DNA of 64,000 nt from Bactericera cockerelli (lineage: Eukaryota > Arthropoda > Insecta > Hemiptera > Triozidae). The notes beneath the pieces were generated by a model. It ran no database searches, was not told where the DNA came from, and saw nothing but the letters and a program-made list of their open reading frames with translations. The position numbers were made by a program, and so were the translations under genes. Positions 1 through 10,815 of the stretch are shown here, in pieces. How positions within the stretch are numbered: position 1 is the stretch's first letter; each line of letters opens with the position of its first letter. The DNA lies in contig CM044955.1 of NCBI GenBank assembly GCA_024516035.1, forward strand, positions 41,202,556-41,266,555. Direction: 5' to 3'.

Positions 1-415
1 TTATTAAACAAATGTTATTAATTTCTAAGTATGATATGTGTTATTTCAATGGTAAAATGTTCAAATAGGTATTGTTGTTTTCAAATAATTATTGATAATG
101 CAAATTGTTTTTTTTTTTTTTTTTTTTTTTTTTAGTTTCTCATAAAAAAAAAAACATTACGAAAAGAGAGTAAGGTATTTTCAGACTTTTAAAGAATCAA
201 TTTTCCGGCGTGAACGACAGGCCTACCGCCTTGTTAAACCGGGAAAAAAAATTCAATTCTGATTAAATACTGATGGAATTTCAACTGAACAATTAGAAGG
301 TTTGTTGTAGGTATGTGTTTTATACGGAAATAGTGGTCTACTGATCTCCCGTTGTTGACCATTTATTTACGAGTTACCTAGTTAACTACATAATAATTAT
401 TAAGTAAGACATTAT
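1..415. other. Intronic stretch without recognised feature
   Basis: This is part of the intron after Cht10-like exon 12. Apart from a T-run at about 108-134 I see no gene or recognisable repeat. Confidence 0.5.
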
Positions 416-549
416 AGGAAGAGAATGCCGTAGGCATTAGCACCGCCCTTGATCAAGTTTTGTTTAATAATATCAACTTTTTTTCTTGTAAATTGTATAT
501 ACTTTATTTTGTAAATAAAACTTGATTGAATCTGTTTGATAATAATAAT
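416..549 (+). repeat. LINE 3' tail (family B), 5'-truncated
   Basis: A segment beginning GAGAATGCCGTAGGCATTAG and ending in AATAAAACTTG plus an AAT-rich tail recurs at 52727-52852 in the same form. Shared 3' end, polyadenylation-like AATAAA and a microsatellite tail fit a truncated non-LTR retrotransposon. Confidence 0.6.
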
Positions 550-642
550 GGTCACAGGACTGGTACAAAATACAATTACTATTGGTGTAGAGGAAAACCA
601 TTTGTCTTCTATTTAAGGTCTGGAATAGCTAAATCTACTTAC

Positions 643-864
643 TATGTTGTAGTTCGGATAAGGTTCGCCCGGTCTACTGTGTAATGGGCTGACCAGTCCA
701 GTGATTCCTTCCCAAGCACCATGGTAGTCGTAACTCATCAATGACATAAAATCAACATTGTCATTGAGAGTTGGGAAATCGTAAGCAACTTCCAGAATTT
801 CCTTGTAGCCCGAAATACCAACTGCTAAGGTGAAATCATGCTTGTCGAATTCAGCCTTAATTTC
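643..864 (-). CDS. Cht10: Cht10-like exon 12: GH18 domain 2, last exon in the window
   Basis: [19 protein letters not shown] is motif III (MxYDxHGxW) and is intact. The exon ends in YPNYNI with donor GTAAGT at 642-637; the coding sequence continues outside the window. Confidence 0.9.
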
Positions 865-3800
865 CTGTAAATAAAAGATGGTTTTAAAGCTTTTGGTTGA
901 AAGCCTCTTAATCTTTTCATAACTAACTTCTAGCTATTAGGATTACGATTTATCCAGTTCTATTTATCTCTATGTTCTAGGTTATGCAACCTGAAAAATA
1001 GATTTATTTGTACATACTACGAACTTGCATAATACAATATTACATATAAACTACATAAATATTACATAACAAAGTACCACTGTTCTGGAAAGGTAGTAAT
1101 GGAATTCCCTATTGTATACAAGTGATGTAATTTTCTGCAATAAAGTTACAGGCATAAATCTGGTCTAACTGACCTGGATGAGTTTGGCAAAGTTTGTCTT
1201 GTCCGCAGTATGTTCCTTGTTGCAGTCAGCTTGCCAGCACACCGGATAGTTCCAGTCAAAGTGAAGCCCTGCGAAGTCGTACCGTCTCAAGAATGTCAAA
1301 ACCGACTTTATGAATCTGAAGAAGAATAAAACGGAATGTGATGTGACCATATTCGGCAGCTATGTATGTAGAAGTTGCACATAGCGTTGTGTTTTGGCGT
1401 TGTGGGAATTTTCAATCTTCTCCGGGAGCATACTTGAGCCAGGTAACTTTAATTCTACATTTAAGACTGTATTGTATCAAAAATTTGGTAACGAAACATT
1501 CTTTACACTTGGTCATGTCCAATTTTGGAGACAGTCTCAGCTTTTGTGATAGGTACATTTTAAATGTTTACTCAAAAAACATTGAAGGCACCGTTGGCGT
1601 TGGTTCATTTTATCTACCGCATTGTTATTTATGTATGTGCAATTGTGCAACTTGTTTTTTTATTAAATAGGCGTGCATTTAATTAAATATTCGTATTGAT
1701 TCCTTAAGTGATGAGTTTTTCTGAAATAAAGTAGATATAAAATAGAATTGAAGTACCTATGTCTATTATTTATTGGTAATGTAAAATATTGTTTTATAAT
1801 ATAATTATAATAGATTTGAAGTCTGTGTATTATTTTATTAATTTTATCGATGATGTTTCCCACTGTTTACTGCTAAATTGTTTGAGTAGCATCATTACAA
1901 TACAGGGTGGGGCAAAAGTCTGGAAACCTTTAAATATCTTTCGAATGGCTTTCTCAGTAAATTTAAAAATTTTGTACGGTAAACCGGGGTAATAAGACCT
2001 TCTTTTAGGGTGGGGCCGATTTTCGTTACCGGCCCCCATGTCGGGGCGAGGGGGGCCAACTTCATTTTTTTAAATACGAACCCCCACCTTACGATACATT
2101 TTTGGAAATGTCTTTAAATAAGAAATACTTTGGTGCAAATTTAATTTTTTTAATATTAACTGTTTGCAAATGGCGTCCAACTTTGTGTATGTAGTGTAAA
2201 CTCTGGAAACCCCTGAATATCTTTTGTAAGGGCTTTTTCAGTAAATTTAAAATTGTGTACGGTAAGTGGTTGTAATTTGACCTTCTTTTAAATTGGGGAC
2301 GATTTTTGGTACCGGCCCCCATGTCGGGGCCAGGGGGCCAACTTCCTTTTTTTTATATACGAACCCCCACCTTGCGATACATTTTTGGAAAGGTCTTTAA
2401 ATAAGAAATACTTTGGTGCTTAATTCCAAAAATGTATCGCAAGGTGTGGTTTCGTATGTTTAAAAAAAAAAAAAATGAAAATGGCCCCTCTGTCCCAGAC
2501 ATGGGAGCCGGTAAAAAAAAAAATCGGCCCCATTCTAAAATAAGATCTGATTACAACGGATTACCGAACCTAATTTTAAATTTACTGAAAAAGCCCTTTC
2601 GAAAGATATTCAGGGATTTCCAGACTTTACACTGCATACACAAAGTTGGCCCCATTTGCAAACAGTTAATATTTAAAAAATAAAATTTGCACAAAAGTAT
2701 TTCTTATTTAAAAACCGTTCCAAAAATGTATCGCAAAGTAGGGGTTCGTATTTAAAAAAGTGAAGTTGGCCCCCCTGGCCCCAACATGGGGGCCGGTAAC
2801 AAAAATCGGCCCCACTGTAAAAGAAGGTCTTACTACCCCGGTTTACCATACAGATTTTAATATTTAACGAAGAAGCCATTCGAAAGTTATTCAGGGGTTT
2901 CCAGACTTTTGCCCCACCCTGTATATCTCTCCAGTCTCAAGTAATTCATCAAAATCTACAATGAGTTATATTTTCTTACTTCTTTCTAGTGGTTCCACTA
3001 CTGATCAGCTGAGAGTACTTATCCCCGGTTGAATCAGTCCATCCCCCGAGAGCGATTAAAACTTTCACCTTGCCATTGTTTACGAGTGGATCATCCAATA
3101 TCCTCTGGTAGAAATCTGGAGGAAGGAAGAGTATGGTGAGTTAAAACAATATAATATCAAACTCACCATCTCGAATAACTCCAATACTGAAAAATACTTT
3201 ATTTATTAATACGCACGACTTATTCCTTAAACCCCGCAAACAATTGGTTGACATTGTACAATTGATATCACCAAAGATGAGTTGATTTTCAAATGTTCTA
3301 AAATCTAATAGACTATCTAAACTATAATCCATGCTTTTTATTATCATTATTATTATTTATTTATTTTTAAAAAAATTGGCGTCTATAAATCCACCAATGA
3401 ATTAAGTATAGGTACATAATAATTATAATATGAATATTTAGAACCGGTACTAAATCTAACTTTAGTCTCATTAAAAAAAAAAAAAATCAATTGCCTAATT
3501 CAATAAGGCACCTAGGCTAAAACCCACTGAAGTTGGGACGTACTAACACAAAGAAACCGCAATTCCAGTGTCCTGTATCCTGTTCTTCGAATAACTTAGT
3601 AACTTGAATTTTCAGGAAACCAAGTTCAATGTCCCATTATATTGTTGTACAAGTACATCGAAATATTTCAAACACACATTCCTCAGTGGGAAAAAAAATT
3701 AACAGTTCATCATCAAATTATGTAGGTAACACAAAAAAATGGAGTTAAGTGAAATATGGAGCAAACATATTTTTCCCAAAAGATATCCACACAGCACAAT

Positions 3801-6800
3801 CATAAGAATGTCCTGCTTCTATCTCTGAGGTAGGTATTTAAAAAGGTACATAGGTGCTTTCATCATGAAATTCAAGCGCCAAAAATTCCAAAACTTCGCT
3901 TCAGACTCCAAACAATACATAAATATGATTTGATGGTATTGTGTACGTGTAATGTTTGGGTGGCTTTCATTTTGAGTTTTTGTAAATAATACTATACACA
4001 TGTACCAATATTAATTGGTATACACTATTTAGGTATTTTTAGATATTGTCATATCGACCTCTTTTGAGTTTAAAAAGGTAGTTTAAAGGAGTATAAGGTT
4101 GATTTTATATCACACTCACTTTCATCTATATCAGCCTCTGGATTGCCAGCCTGGATACTGAACGTGTTGGGGTCCAAAGAAGCAAAAGCATACACAATGT
4201 GGGTACACAATTTGTAGTCGATATTTTCCGGAACGAACTTGCCGTCCGATTTTCTGCTCCCTGACCAGTTGGTGACGTAGCAGACAACTTTAGGTTCCTC
4301 GGGTTCTTCTACAAGTGGAGAATTGATGGTTGTCCCATTACATCGACATTTAAAATAGGGTAAAATAAGTAAACTTGAGAATTTTAAATAGGATGTAGAG
4401 TATTGTATAACAAAATAATTTACCTGTAGTAATTGTATGATATTTTGGAAACCAAAAACCAAAGCTTTACGTTCTAACTATGAATGTTTTAAGGACTCGG
4501 TTGTACAAAAATATTAAGGACAAACAACAATATGTTCTAACCCGCAAAAGATCATCATCTTGGGTTAGAGCTAATAACATAAAAACAAACAATAACGACA
4601 ACAAGATAGGTGTGAGGTAGGTCACACGTTAGTCTATTGTTATACAATTCAGTTGTAAATTAATGATTTTTTGAAATATTTTTCCTTAGATAGTTTGGCT
4701 TTTATAATTAAAAACACCTAGGACGTAGTTATTGATTTAATTGTTCAAACTTTTGATATGACTGTTGTTTTCCGATTGGTAATGTAAATGACTCACCATC
4801 AAATTCTTCAAGAGCTTCCATGTCTTTCCTGTTCTTTTTCAAGTGATGGAGAGCCTCATTGAAGTTTTCTGGTAAATTAGAAAATAAATGGAAATTACCT
4901 ACAGAAATAAAAATATCAAATATGTATTAAAAATGAGCAGACTTGAATGTAAAAAATACTGGGTAGAGTTGGATAAGTACCTAAATATACATAGAAATTT
5001 GATGAATATACTCATGAAACTTACCTTGGTAATAATATTTGTCAAGAGTAGAAACTGTATTGGTATATTTAAAGAATCACAGTTTATATCAACAAATACG
5101 ATAGAAAATTCTCAAAGAAGATTAAAAAGAAAGAAAAACAAGGATCAACAATGAGGTTCTATAGAATAATTAGCATCAACTGTAAATTAATAATTTATTT
5201 CCTGAAAATCACAGAAGTGTTTAGAAGAAAATGTAATCTTTTATTGCAACAGAGAAAAACAATTATTATAATTACCAGGCTGTAAGTTGCTGACAACGGC
5301 TGACAGCAAAGGATACTTCTGTCCGCAGAATCCTCGGAAATCGTCCAGGTCCAGAGTCCACAGCATAGCCCCTCCAAGATGTCTATCTTTGATGTAGTTC
5401 ATCTGGAATAACATTCGATTCAGATTATAAATAATTTATAATGAAATAAATTTGAAAAAAAAACTTAACATCAAAAAACTTCAGAATTGCTTGTTATGCA
5501 TGAAAAGATATTTTAATCCAAAACATAAAACATTTACCAACACTTTTGAAAATTTTCATTGCAAATGTAGCAACCAAAGGAATTTTTGTTTGAGAATTTT
5601 TAGGGGTATTAGGAATTTTCCATGTTTAATACAAATCAAATAGGTAAAAAAGAGTGTTCATTGTTAACCTTAAATATCTGATATTGTAAACACACCTCTT
5701 GAAAAGCACTTACACAAAAAGCAATCATCTACATACAATAGTGAAAAACTCACCTTGCGGCGAATGCTGTCGTGATTCTCGTAGGTTATCCACTCGTCGT
5801 TTCTCACCATGAAGGGTTCACCGTTCGAATCCGTGAAATGTCTCCATCTCTTGTCTTTCAACTTGTTACACACCTCGAAGTAAGCCAAATATCCCGGCTT
5901 TTGCGTGTACTTTCCTTCGATCCCAGGACCTTTGATTGTGGCGCCCAAGCCGTACTCACTGCGGTTGAACAGTTTGTATGATTTCCCGAAGAACGGAATT
6001 CCAATGACTATCTGTTCCGGCAGCGTTCCTTTCTTGATCCAATTGTACACTGCGTTCTCCTGAAATCAATGAATTGGACAGTTTTTGGTGATCCTTCTTT
6101 AAAAAAGGTCTAGATCAAATTTTCAAATTAAATTGAATTTGATTGTGTTTGTTCTACGCAATTTCACGATGGTATTGCTTTTAAAAAATGCTCTTTAATA
6201 AATATTGTAGTACCTACCTACACTCTATTTATTCTTTTTTTTTTTTTTTTTAAGTGGGGTTTAACGTCGCTTTCAACTGCCATGGTCATATCACGACGGG
6301 GGTTTTACCCTCCATTCGCAGGAAACTCACAAACCTGCTACTCACATTGACCTCACCCAGCCTGAGTGGGGCCGGGAAAAGCCAGCGTCACGAGAATTAG
6401 AATTTGAATGGTCACCCATCCAAGTCTTAACCTCGCTGGATGTCGCTTAACTTCGGTGTTCTGAAGGGAACCGGTGTATTCAACATGCCATCGACGCTGG
6501 CTATTTATTCGTATAAACAAAATAATGTTACGAGTACCTTTGTCATTATATTATGATACATTATACTACGCATTATGTCTTATGATTTGTTCTAGAAAAC
6601 TTACAATCGTATTGAAGTTTGCTATGGTGGAAGTGGTTTCAATGTCTTCTTTTGTGTCGGGTTTGACGGGAATAATCTCATCGTCCATATGGTCCGTGTT
6701 GAAACTCTTCAGTAGGACCAAATCCACCATAGGAGCCACCGTTTCAATGTCCACCAAGGATGTTCTCCTGGTGACAACGCCAGGACTGGTCAGAGTCAGT

Positions 6801-9093
6801 TGATAGTTGTAACGTCTGAGAGTTGAAGAGAGCTCTCGTATGAAGATGGAGAAGTCAGTTCGGTCGTTGGAAATATTGGTCAAATCGTCGTCATCATCCG
6901 CATGGTAGTGCTCTGAAAACATAGAGTGTAGTGTTGACAGTAAATGAGAGCGTATTGTACTTTTTTTATTACCTACCAATTGTGATCTAAAATAAACATA
7001 CCTACCTAATTACATGAAATATAAGGAATTGAGTTGCCAGAAGAAAATTTGTGAATCATATAAAAAATCATATAATTTTAAAGAAAATCATCCTTTCAGA
7101 AAATTAGCTCGTTTTTCCGATAAAGATCCTATTTCCTTATAAAATGAAAATGGACTCAACCAAAAAGTGAGTAGTAAGGAGCTGTTATTCAAAGTGATAA
7201 CCTTATTCATTTTGTCTCGATTAGAAAAATGCACCACTTATTTGAATTTTTCTTTGTAAACATAACTTACCAGGATTCATAACGTTCAGGTTCAGTCCAT
7301 CAAATCTGTACACATCGAACAGTTCAAGTACCGAAGATATAAAGTTGAGCCTGCTATTTCTGTCTTTGGTAATGATTTCAAAGTTGCTCTTCACAGACAA
7401 GAACACTTTCAGCTCTGGGTTCCTTTCTTTCAGACCCAAGAAAGATTTGTATCCCCCTGTAATGCGGTGACAAATAAGACGACAAAAAGAGTTTAGATAT
7501 TTTTGTAGCGACAGTAAGAAAGATATAGAAATAGTTTCCTTGGGATGTCTGAATTTCAGAGGGAATTTCTTAGTGTAAAGATAATTTCTTTTGATTGAAA
7601 GATATAGAATTTATTGTAGAATCCATCTGTAAAGATAATTCCTTTAAATAGGCGTACGACTGGCAGTGCGTCAGGTAAAGTTCAATTTCCCAAACCAGCC
7701 TAACTAAAAATGCCATACTTGGAACTCTAACCACCGACCGTCCATCAAGTTACGAGTCCACTGGCCTAATCTACTGATATTAATTAGTTCGTTTACCTTT
7801 TATCACATCATACTCCTTGTCCTCAGGTACTAGCACTCGGGTTAGAGGATCAATGGCGGCATAAGCATAGATCAGATGAGTACAGGCTTGAGACACGATA
7901 TTTTTCACTGTGAAAGTTGCTGGTCTGTGGCGGTAGGCAGACTTGGCTTCCACATAGCAGACTACGTGTTTCTTTCCTGAGAATGATAGAATTAGGTGTC
8001 TTATTCATTGACTACTGTTGCTGAAGCTTTAGATTCTCATTATGGCTCAAATCAAACGTTGTGCGTTGAGGTGAAAAAATAGAGGACTCAATTTTTTTAG
8101 AAAACAAGCTTAATAAAAGTTTTGTTAGATTCCTTCGAGAATTTGCTGTCGAATTTAAATATTCCAGTCTACATAAAGCTGCAATGAGGAAATCCCACAA
8201 ACTTTTTCTTGAATCATAAACTTAAAAAAAAACCGGTTTGTCCTTTTTTTTTCAACAGTCGCTTTCGCCAACAACTGAGATTATTCATATCACCTTGTAC
8301 ATCGAGAATCAAACGAGGCCTCAACATTCAGACATACTCTCGCATATACGAGTCCTATCTTGTCAACCAAAAACTTTTCACTTTTTCTATCTTTAAAACT
8401 GAGATTTATTTTCTACTCACCAGGCTGGCTCATGAAGCGGTAGTTCTCCTTGGGCGACTGCAAAATGGGCGCTCTCTCGACAGCATCTCTTAGAGGTATG
8501 TGCTCTTCCGCTCTGCGATGGAAGACGAAAAGGAGATAAACTAACATAGCTTCTATTGTATAACAGAGCTTCAAAGGTTCTCAGCTTAAAATAATTTTCT
8601 GAAGATTCAAAATTTCAAAGAACTAAAGCGGATCGATCTGAGTCCATTTGTAGATAATATTTTGGTTTCTTTTTTTTTTGGAACATTATAAAATCCTTCC
8701 TTTAATTTCAAGATGTCATTCTAAATAAAATCTTTATCTTTGTTGTAATCCTTTCCCATAATATTAAATCCGTCCTAATAAGAAATAGAAATGGACTGAA
8801 TAGTATGTTAGTTACAATAGTTACCTTTCCTTGGGCAGAAGAGCTTTTTCAATGGCCGATCTCAAGGGGATCCATTTGGTTCCAAAGTTTTCTTCCTCGT
8901 CATTGTCGACTGCTCGGTTTCGCTCTAGCTTGCTGTGCAGGGGCAACCCCTCCACGGAATCCCGCCGGAAAGCTTTGTCCCGGTGATTGCCTTCGACAGA
9001 ATCTCGGTAGAAAGACCTTTGCTTCCTCTGAGCATTGCTTGAGCTCAGCAGAATAAGGGAAGCAATGCACACAAAACTCTTCCAAGGGAGCAT
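643..9093 (-). CDS. Cht10: Group II chitinase (Cht10-like), N-terminal part, two inactive GH18 domains
   Basis: Twelve exons, all with GT-AG borders and compatible phases, give 743 codons: 8825-9093, 8421-8512, 7797-7976, 7271-7456, 6605-6912, 5754-6059, 5276-5402, 4797-4868, 4120-4308, 2980-3115, 1174-1315 and 643-864. The protein starts with a signal peptide ([21 protein letters not shown]), a basic linker with short repeats, then a GH18 domain, a short acidic linker and a second GH18 domain still open at the left edge. Secreted GH18 chitinases cleave cuticle and peritrophic chitin; the catalytic motif is DGxDxDWE. Here it reads [11 protein letters not shown] in domain 1 and [11 protein letters not shown] in domain 2, so the acid/base glutamate is absent from both. 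Inactive N-terminal GH18 domains ahead of active ones are known for insect group II chitinases, which supports the call. The downstream active domains and chitin-binding modules would lie beyond position 1. Another multi-GH18 chitinase-like protein is possible. Confidence 0.82.
1174..1315 (-). CDS. Cht10: Cht10-like exon 11: GH18 domain 2 motif II lacking the catalytic Glu
   Basis: The exon reads [20 protein letters not shown] and then KTNFAKLIQ. Compared with DFDGLDLDWEYP the glutamate is an asparagine, so domain 2 should also be catalytically dead while keeping the fold. The donor is GTCAGT. Confidence 0.9.
1903..2921. mobile_element. Foldback element A (1.0 kb near-palindrome) in a Cht10 intron
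   Basis: The ends are inverted copies (CAGGGTGGGGCAAAAGTCTG at the left, its complement at the right), flanked by TA on both sides, as in the Tc1/mariner superfamily. Each half itself holds two tandem diverged units of about 290 bp, visible as CCGGCCCCCATGTCGGGG at about 2031 and 2315 and inverted at about 2500 and 2785. The centre is near 2415. There is no transposase ORF; the small ORFs are by-products of the repeats. Confidence 0.85.
2980..3115 (-). CDS. Cht10: Cht10-like exon 10: GH18 domain 2 motif I
   Basis: [20 protein letters not shown] matches the KxxxxxGGW motif I of GH18 and is well conserved. The next intron holds the foldback element at 1903-2921. Confidence 0.9.
4120..4308 (-). 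CDS. Cht10: Cht10-like exon 9: start of GH18 domain 2
   Basis: [20 protein letters not shown] followed by [14 protein letters not shown] is the standard opening of a chitinase catalytic domain. Confidence 0.9.
4797..4868 (-). CDS. Cht10: Cht10-like exon 8: inter-domain linker
   Basis: This 72-nt exon encodes a charged linker ([20 protein letters not shown]) between the two GH18 domains. Acceptor and donor are canonical and phases fit. Confidence 0.72.
5276..5402 (-). CDS. Cht10: Cht10-like exon 7: end of GH18 domain 1
   Basis: [20 protein letters not shown] matches the GAMVWALDLDDFxGxxC motif that closes GH18 domains. The conserved Trp that sits under the substrate is kept. Confidence 0.88.
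5754..6059 (-). CDS. Cht10: Cht10-like exon 6: C-terminal half of GH18 domain 1
   Basis: [14 protein letters not shown] and [12 protein letters not shown] are typical of the chitinase insertion domain and neighbouring strands (GxPxYGRSFTL and GxLAYYEIC in relatives). This stretch is better conserved than the active-site segment. Confidence 0.88.
6235..6501 (-). mobile_element. 5S rRNA-derived SINE with 10-bp target duplication
   Basis: Read on the minus strand, the head is related to 5S rRNA (GTTGAATACACCGG, CCGAAGTTAAGCGACAT, GACTTGGATGGGTGACC) and covers box A and box C of the 5S promoter. A central domain follows (CAGGCTGGGTGAGG to GCGAATGGAGGGTAAAACCC), then a T/A-rich tail. The host sequence CTATTTATTC flanks both ends, at 6225-6234 and 6501-6510. 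This is the best preserved copy in the window and lies in a Cht10-like intron. Confidence 0.9.
6605..6912 (-). CDS. Cht10: Cht10-like exon 5: divergent middle of GH18 domain 1
   Basis: The exon encodes an acidic run (HADDDDDL) followed by [20 protein letters not shown], which fits the segment after motif II. The usual MxYDxHG motif is degraded to LKSFNTDH, consistent with loss of catalysis. Confidence 0.8.
7271..7456 (-). CDS. Cht10: Cht10-like exon 4: GH18 domain 1 motif II lacking the catalytic Glu
   Basis: [20 protein letters not shown] corresponds to the conserved GH18 region leading to LKVLLAIGG. The exon ends in [11 protein letters not shown], where active enzymes have FDGLDLDWEYP. Both catalytic-site aspartates and the glutamate are replaced. 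Confidence 0.85.
7797..7976 (-). CDS. Cht10: Cht10-like exon 3: start of GH18 domain 1
   Basis: The exon begins [16 protein letters not shown] and runs to [14 protein letters not shown]. These are the first beta strand (KxVCYxxxW type) and the CTHLIYAFA block of GH18 proteins. Confidence 0.85.
8421..8512 (-). CDS. Cht10: Cht10-like exon 2
   Basis: This 92-nt exon encodes the second PLR-x-A-[IV]-E-[KR]-A unit (PLRDAVERA) and ends in SQP-G. The acceptor is CATCGCAG and the donor GTGAGT. Its phases match exons 1 and 3. Confidence 0.78.
8825..9093 (-). CDS. Cht10: Cht10-like exon 1: signal peptide and repeated basic linker
   Basis: The ATG at 9093 opens a hydrophobic signal peptide. The linker after it has two RDSVEG units and the first of two PLR-x-A-[IV]-E-[KR]-A units (PLRSAIEKA). 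The donor is GTAACT at 8824. A TTTTTTAG acceptor lies 12 bases upstream of the ATG, at 9104-9105, so the 5' UTR is split and its first exon is not located. Confidence 0.8.
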
Positions 9094-9103
9094 TGTGTTT
9101 AGT

Positions 9104-9615
9104 CTAAAAAATGAAAAAGTGTTGATGGTGTTTTGAAAATAAAGATACCTAGTCTATATTTTTATGATAAGGAAAGGTAGTTTTTCACTGATATAGATAA
9201 TTTGATTGAACAGAATATTGATTTTATGAACTGTTTCTGAACATTAATAATAATAAAAAGGAATCGGAGTGATTTTTCATTGTCACTGTTGTCTTTGAAA
9301 ACTAATCGTGACAAATAGGTATATGCTACCAAATATGATAAACCCAAGTCCTGTAAAGTTGTTAAGTAAGACATGAAAAATATTTGTTTGACTTCAGGAA
9401 AATTAAGAAGGTTTTAATCATTATTGTTATTGTATATTCTAGTCAATGTCTAAATAATATATTGAGTGCATCTCCAATTATTGCTTTGCCTGTTTGGGCG
9501 ATAAAATCTGGAACAGGCAGGTGGTCCAACTTCCACTTCTGCTAAACTTCCACTTCCACTCCCCCGATCACTAAACTCAAGTTACTATGCCCCCTTACGC
9601 GTCTAATAACCAGAT
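9104..9615. other. Region upstream of Cht10 exon 1
   Basis: It should contain the 5' UTR intron and possibly the promoter, since the acceptor at 9104-9105 implies an upstream non-coding exon. No TATA-like element or exon can be fixed from sequence alone. Confidence 0.3.
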
Positions 9616-9781
9616 GCAAACCACTGATGATGGCTGGTTCAAGACTCGACTGCTGAGTGCCACCTCATGTAGATTTAGAGTCAAAATCCACCAATCACAG
9701 AGCTCCAAATTAATCACGTGACGCTAAATCTACGTGAGATGGGACCCAGGTTGAGTCTCGACCCGGCCATAAGTGGTTTGC
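9616..9781. mobile_element. Short palindromic MITE upstream of Cht10
   Basis: GCAAACCACTGATGATGGC at 9616 is mirrored by GGCCATAAGTGGTTTGC ending at 9781. The inner parts also pair (GTAGATTTAGAGTCA with TGACGCTAAATCTAC). It is a 166-bp imperfect foldback without coding capacity. Confidence 0.7.
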
Positions 9782-10446
9782 GGCTGCCCTTCTTCAATGT
9801 ATTTTCAATGGGATGACTTTGTCCGATGCGTCTTGCAACGCGAACCGTGCTTCCTGGATCCCTAGCCGCAGCTTCAGATGCAGCTGTGACAAGTGTAGGC
9901 GGAATAGTAACTTAAATGATTAGTCAAATACTTTTCAAAATCAAGGTAGGGTTTTCAACTTTATCAATCCGCTGCTAAAAGAATCTAATATTTTGAAAGT
10001 ACCTAGCCATAAACGTAATAGTACAAGCACGTGGTCTTCTGATACTTTCATTTTTTAATAGTTCTAGATGACCACTTTGGTCGAACTGAAATAGCTCTTC
10101 TACAACTACTACTCCGTATCTTAGCCGATAGCCCAAATAAAGCACTTCATTACTATACTATTACCTGTTTACCAATGATGGCCACACTATAACAGTGTCT
10201 GTGTCACTGGCTCATGGTTTTTTAAGAAACTAAAAGTTTGTCATATCCGGAGAACGTACATACGTGACCTCTCCTCATGAGAGTCCTATCTCGTATTTAG
10301 AAACACAAACCACATGGTGGGACGTTTTCAATTTCACTCTCACTTGCAAATATTTATTATTTAATAATAAAAGTATGCAAAACTAATCTAGGTATGCCTT
10401 GTAATATTATGTTATCCATCATCTCATACAAGCGGAAAATAAAAAT
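9782..10446. other. Intergenic stretch, nothing recognised
   Basis: No ORF, splice pattern or repeat that I can support was found here. Confidence 0.4.
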
Positions 10447-10815
10447 GATGTAGGTTTTTTTTGAGTTTAACGTCGCTTTTAACTGCATATTACCATCCAT
10501 TCGCAGGAAACTCACAAACCTGCTACCCACATTAACCTCACCCAGCCTGGATTGGACCGAAATGCCATCAGCATCAGGAATTGGTGTATTCAACTCACCA
10601 TTATTATTATTATTAAATACTTTATTCGATACAAAGACATATTATATATGTACGATACAAATAATTAATATATAAATAATGAAAAAAATGGAAACAATGT
10701 AAAGAAAAAAAGAAAAAAAAAGATAAATACATACATATGTCCTAGCTAAAGGGCGGGGTTATTGCCTATGACAATCTCTTCCACCCAACCCTATTGACGC
10801 TGGCTGGCTAAATAA
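10447..10815 (-). mobile_element. 5S-derived SINE, partly deleted and interrupted by a LINE tail
   Basis: Central-domain sequence (CCATTCGCAGGAAACTCACA, CTCACCCAGCCTGG) and the 5S-head remnants GGTGTATTCAA and TTGACGCTGGC are split by about 190 bp of LINE family A tail. The 5S internal part is largely deleted. Confidence 0.7.
10600..10792 (-). mobile_element. LINE family A 3' tail inserted in a SINE
   Basis: On the minus strand it starts GGGTTGGGTGGAAGAGATTG, runs through GGCAATAACCCCGCCCTTTA, and ends in an A-rich stretch and AAT repeats. The same tail occurs at 44561-44752, 47428-47618 and 50778-50962. Confidence 0.75.

Noticed and set aside
1830..2879. Several similar ORFs around MGAG-KNRPH
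   Set aside because: By-products of the repeated units of foldback element A; no independent coding evidence.
4070..4462. 130-residue ORF taken as one protein
   Set aside because: Only 4120-4308 is exon; the N-terminal part is intron read through the acceptor at 4309-4310.
6385..6501. 5S rRNA gene
   Set aside because: Only the head resembles 5S rRNA. It is followed by a SINE core and tail and bordered by a target duplication.
8805..9056. 83-residue plus-strand ORF
   Set aside because: Antisense shadow of Cht10 exon 1, which has a signal peptide and correct splice phases.
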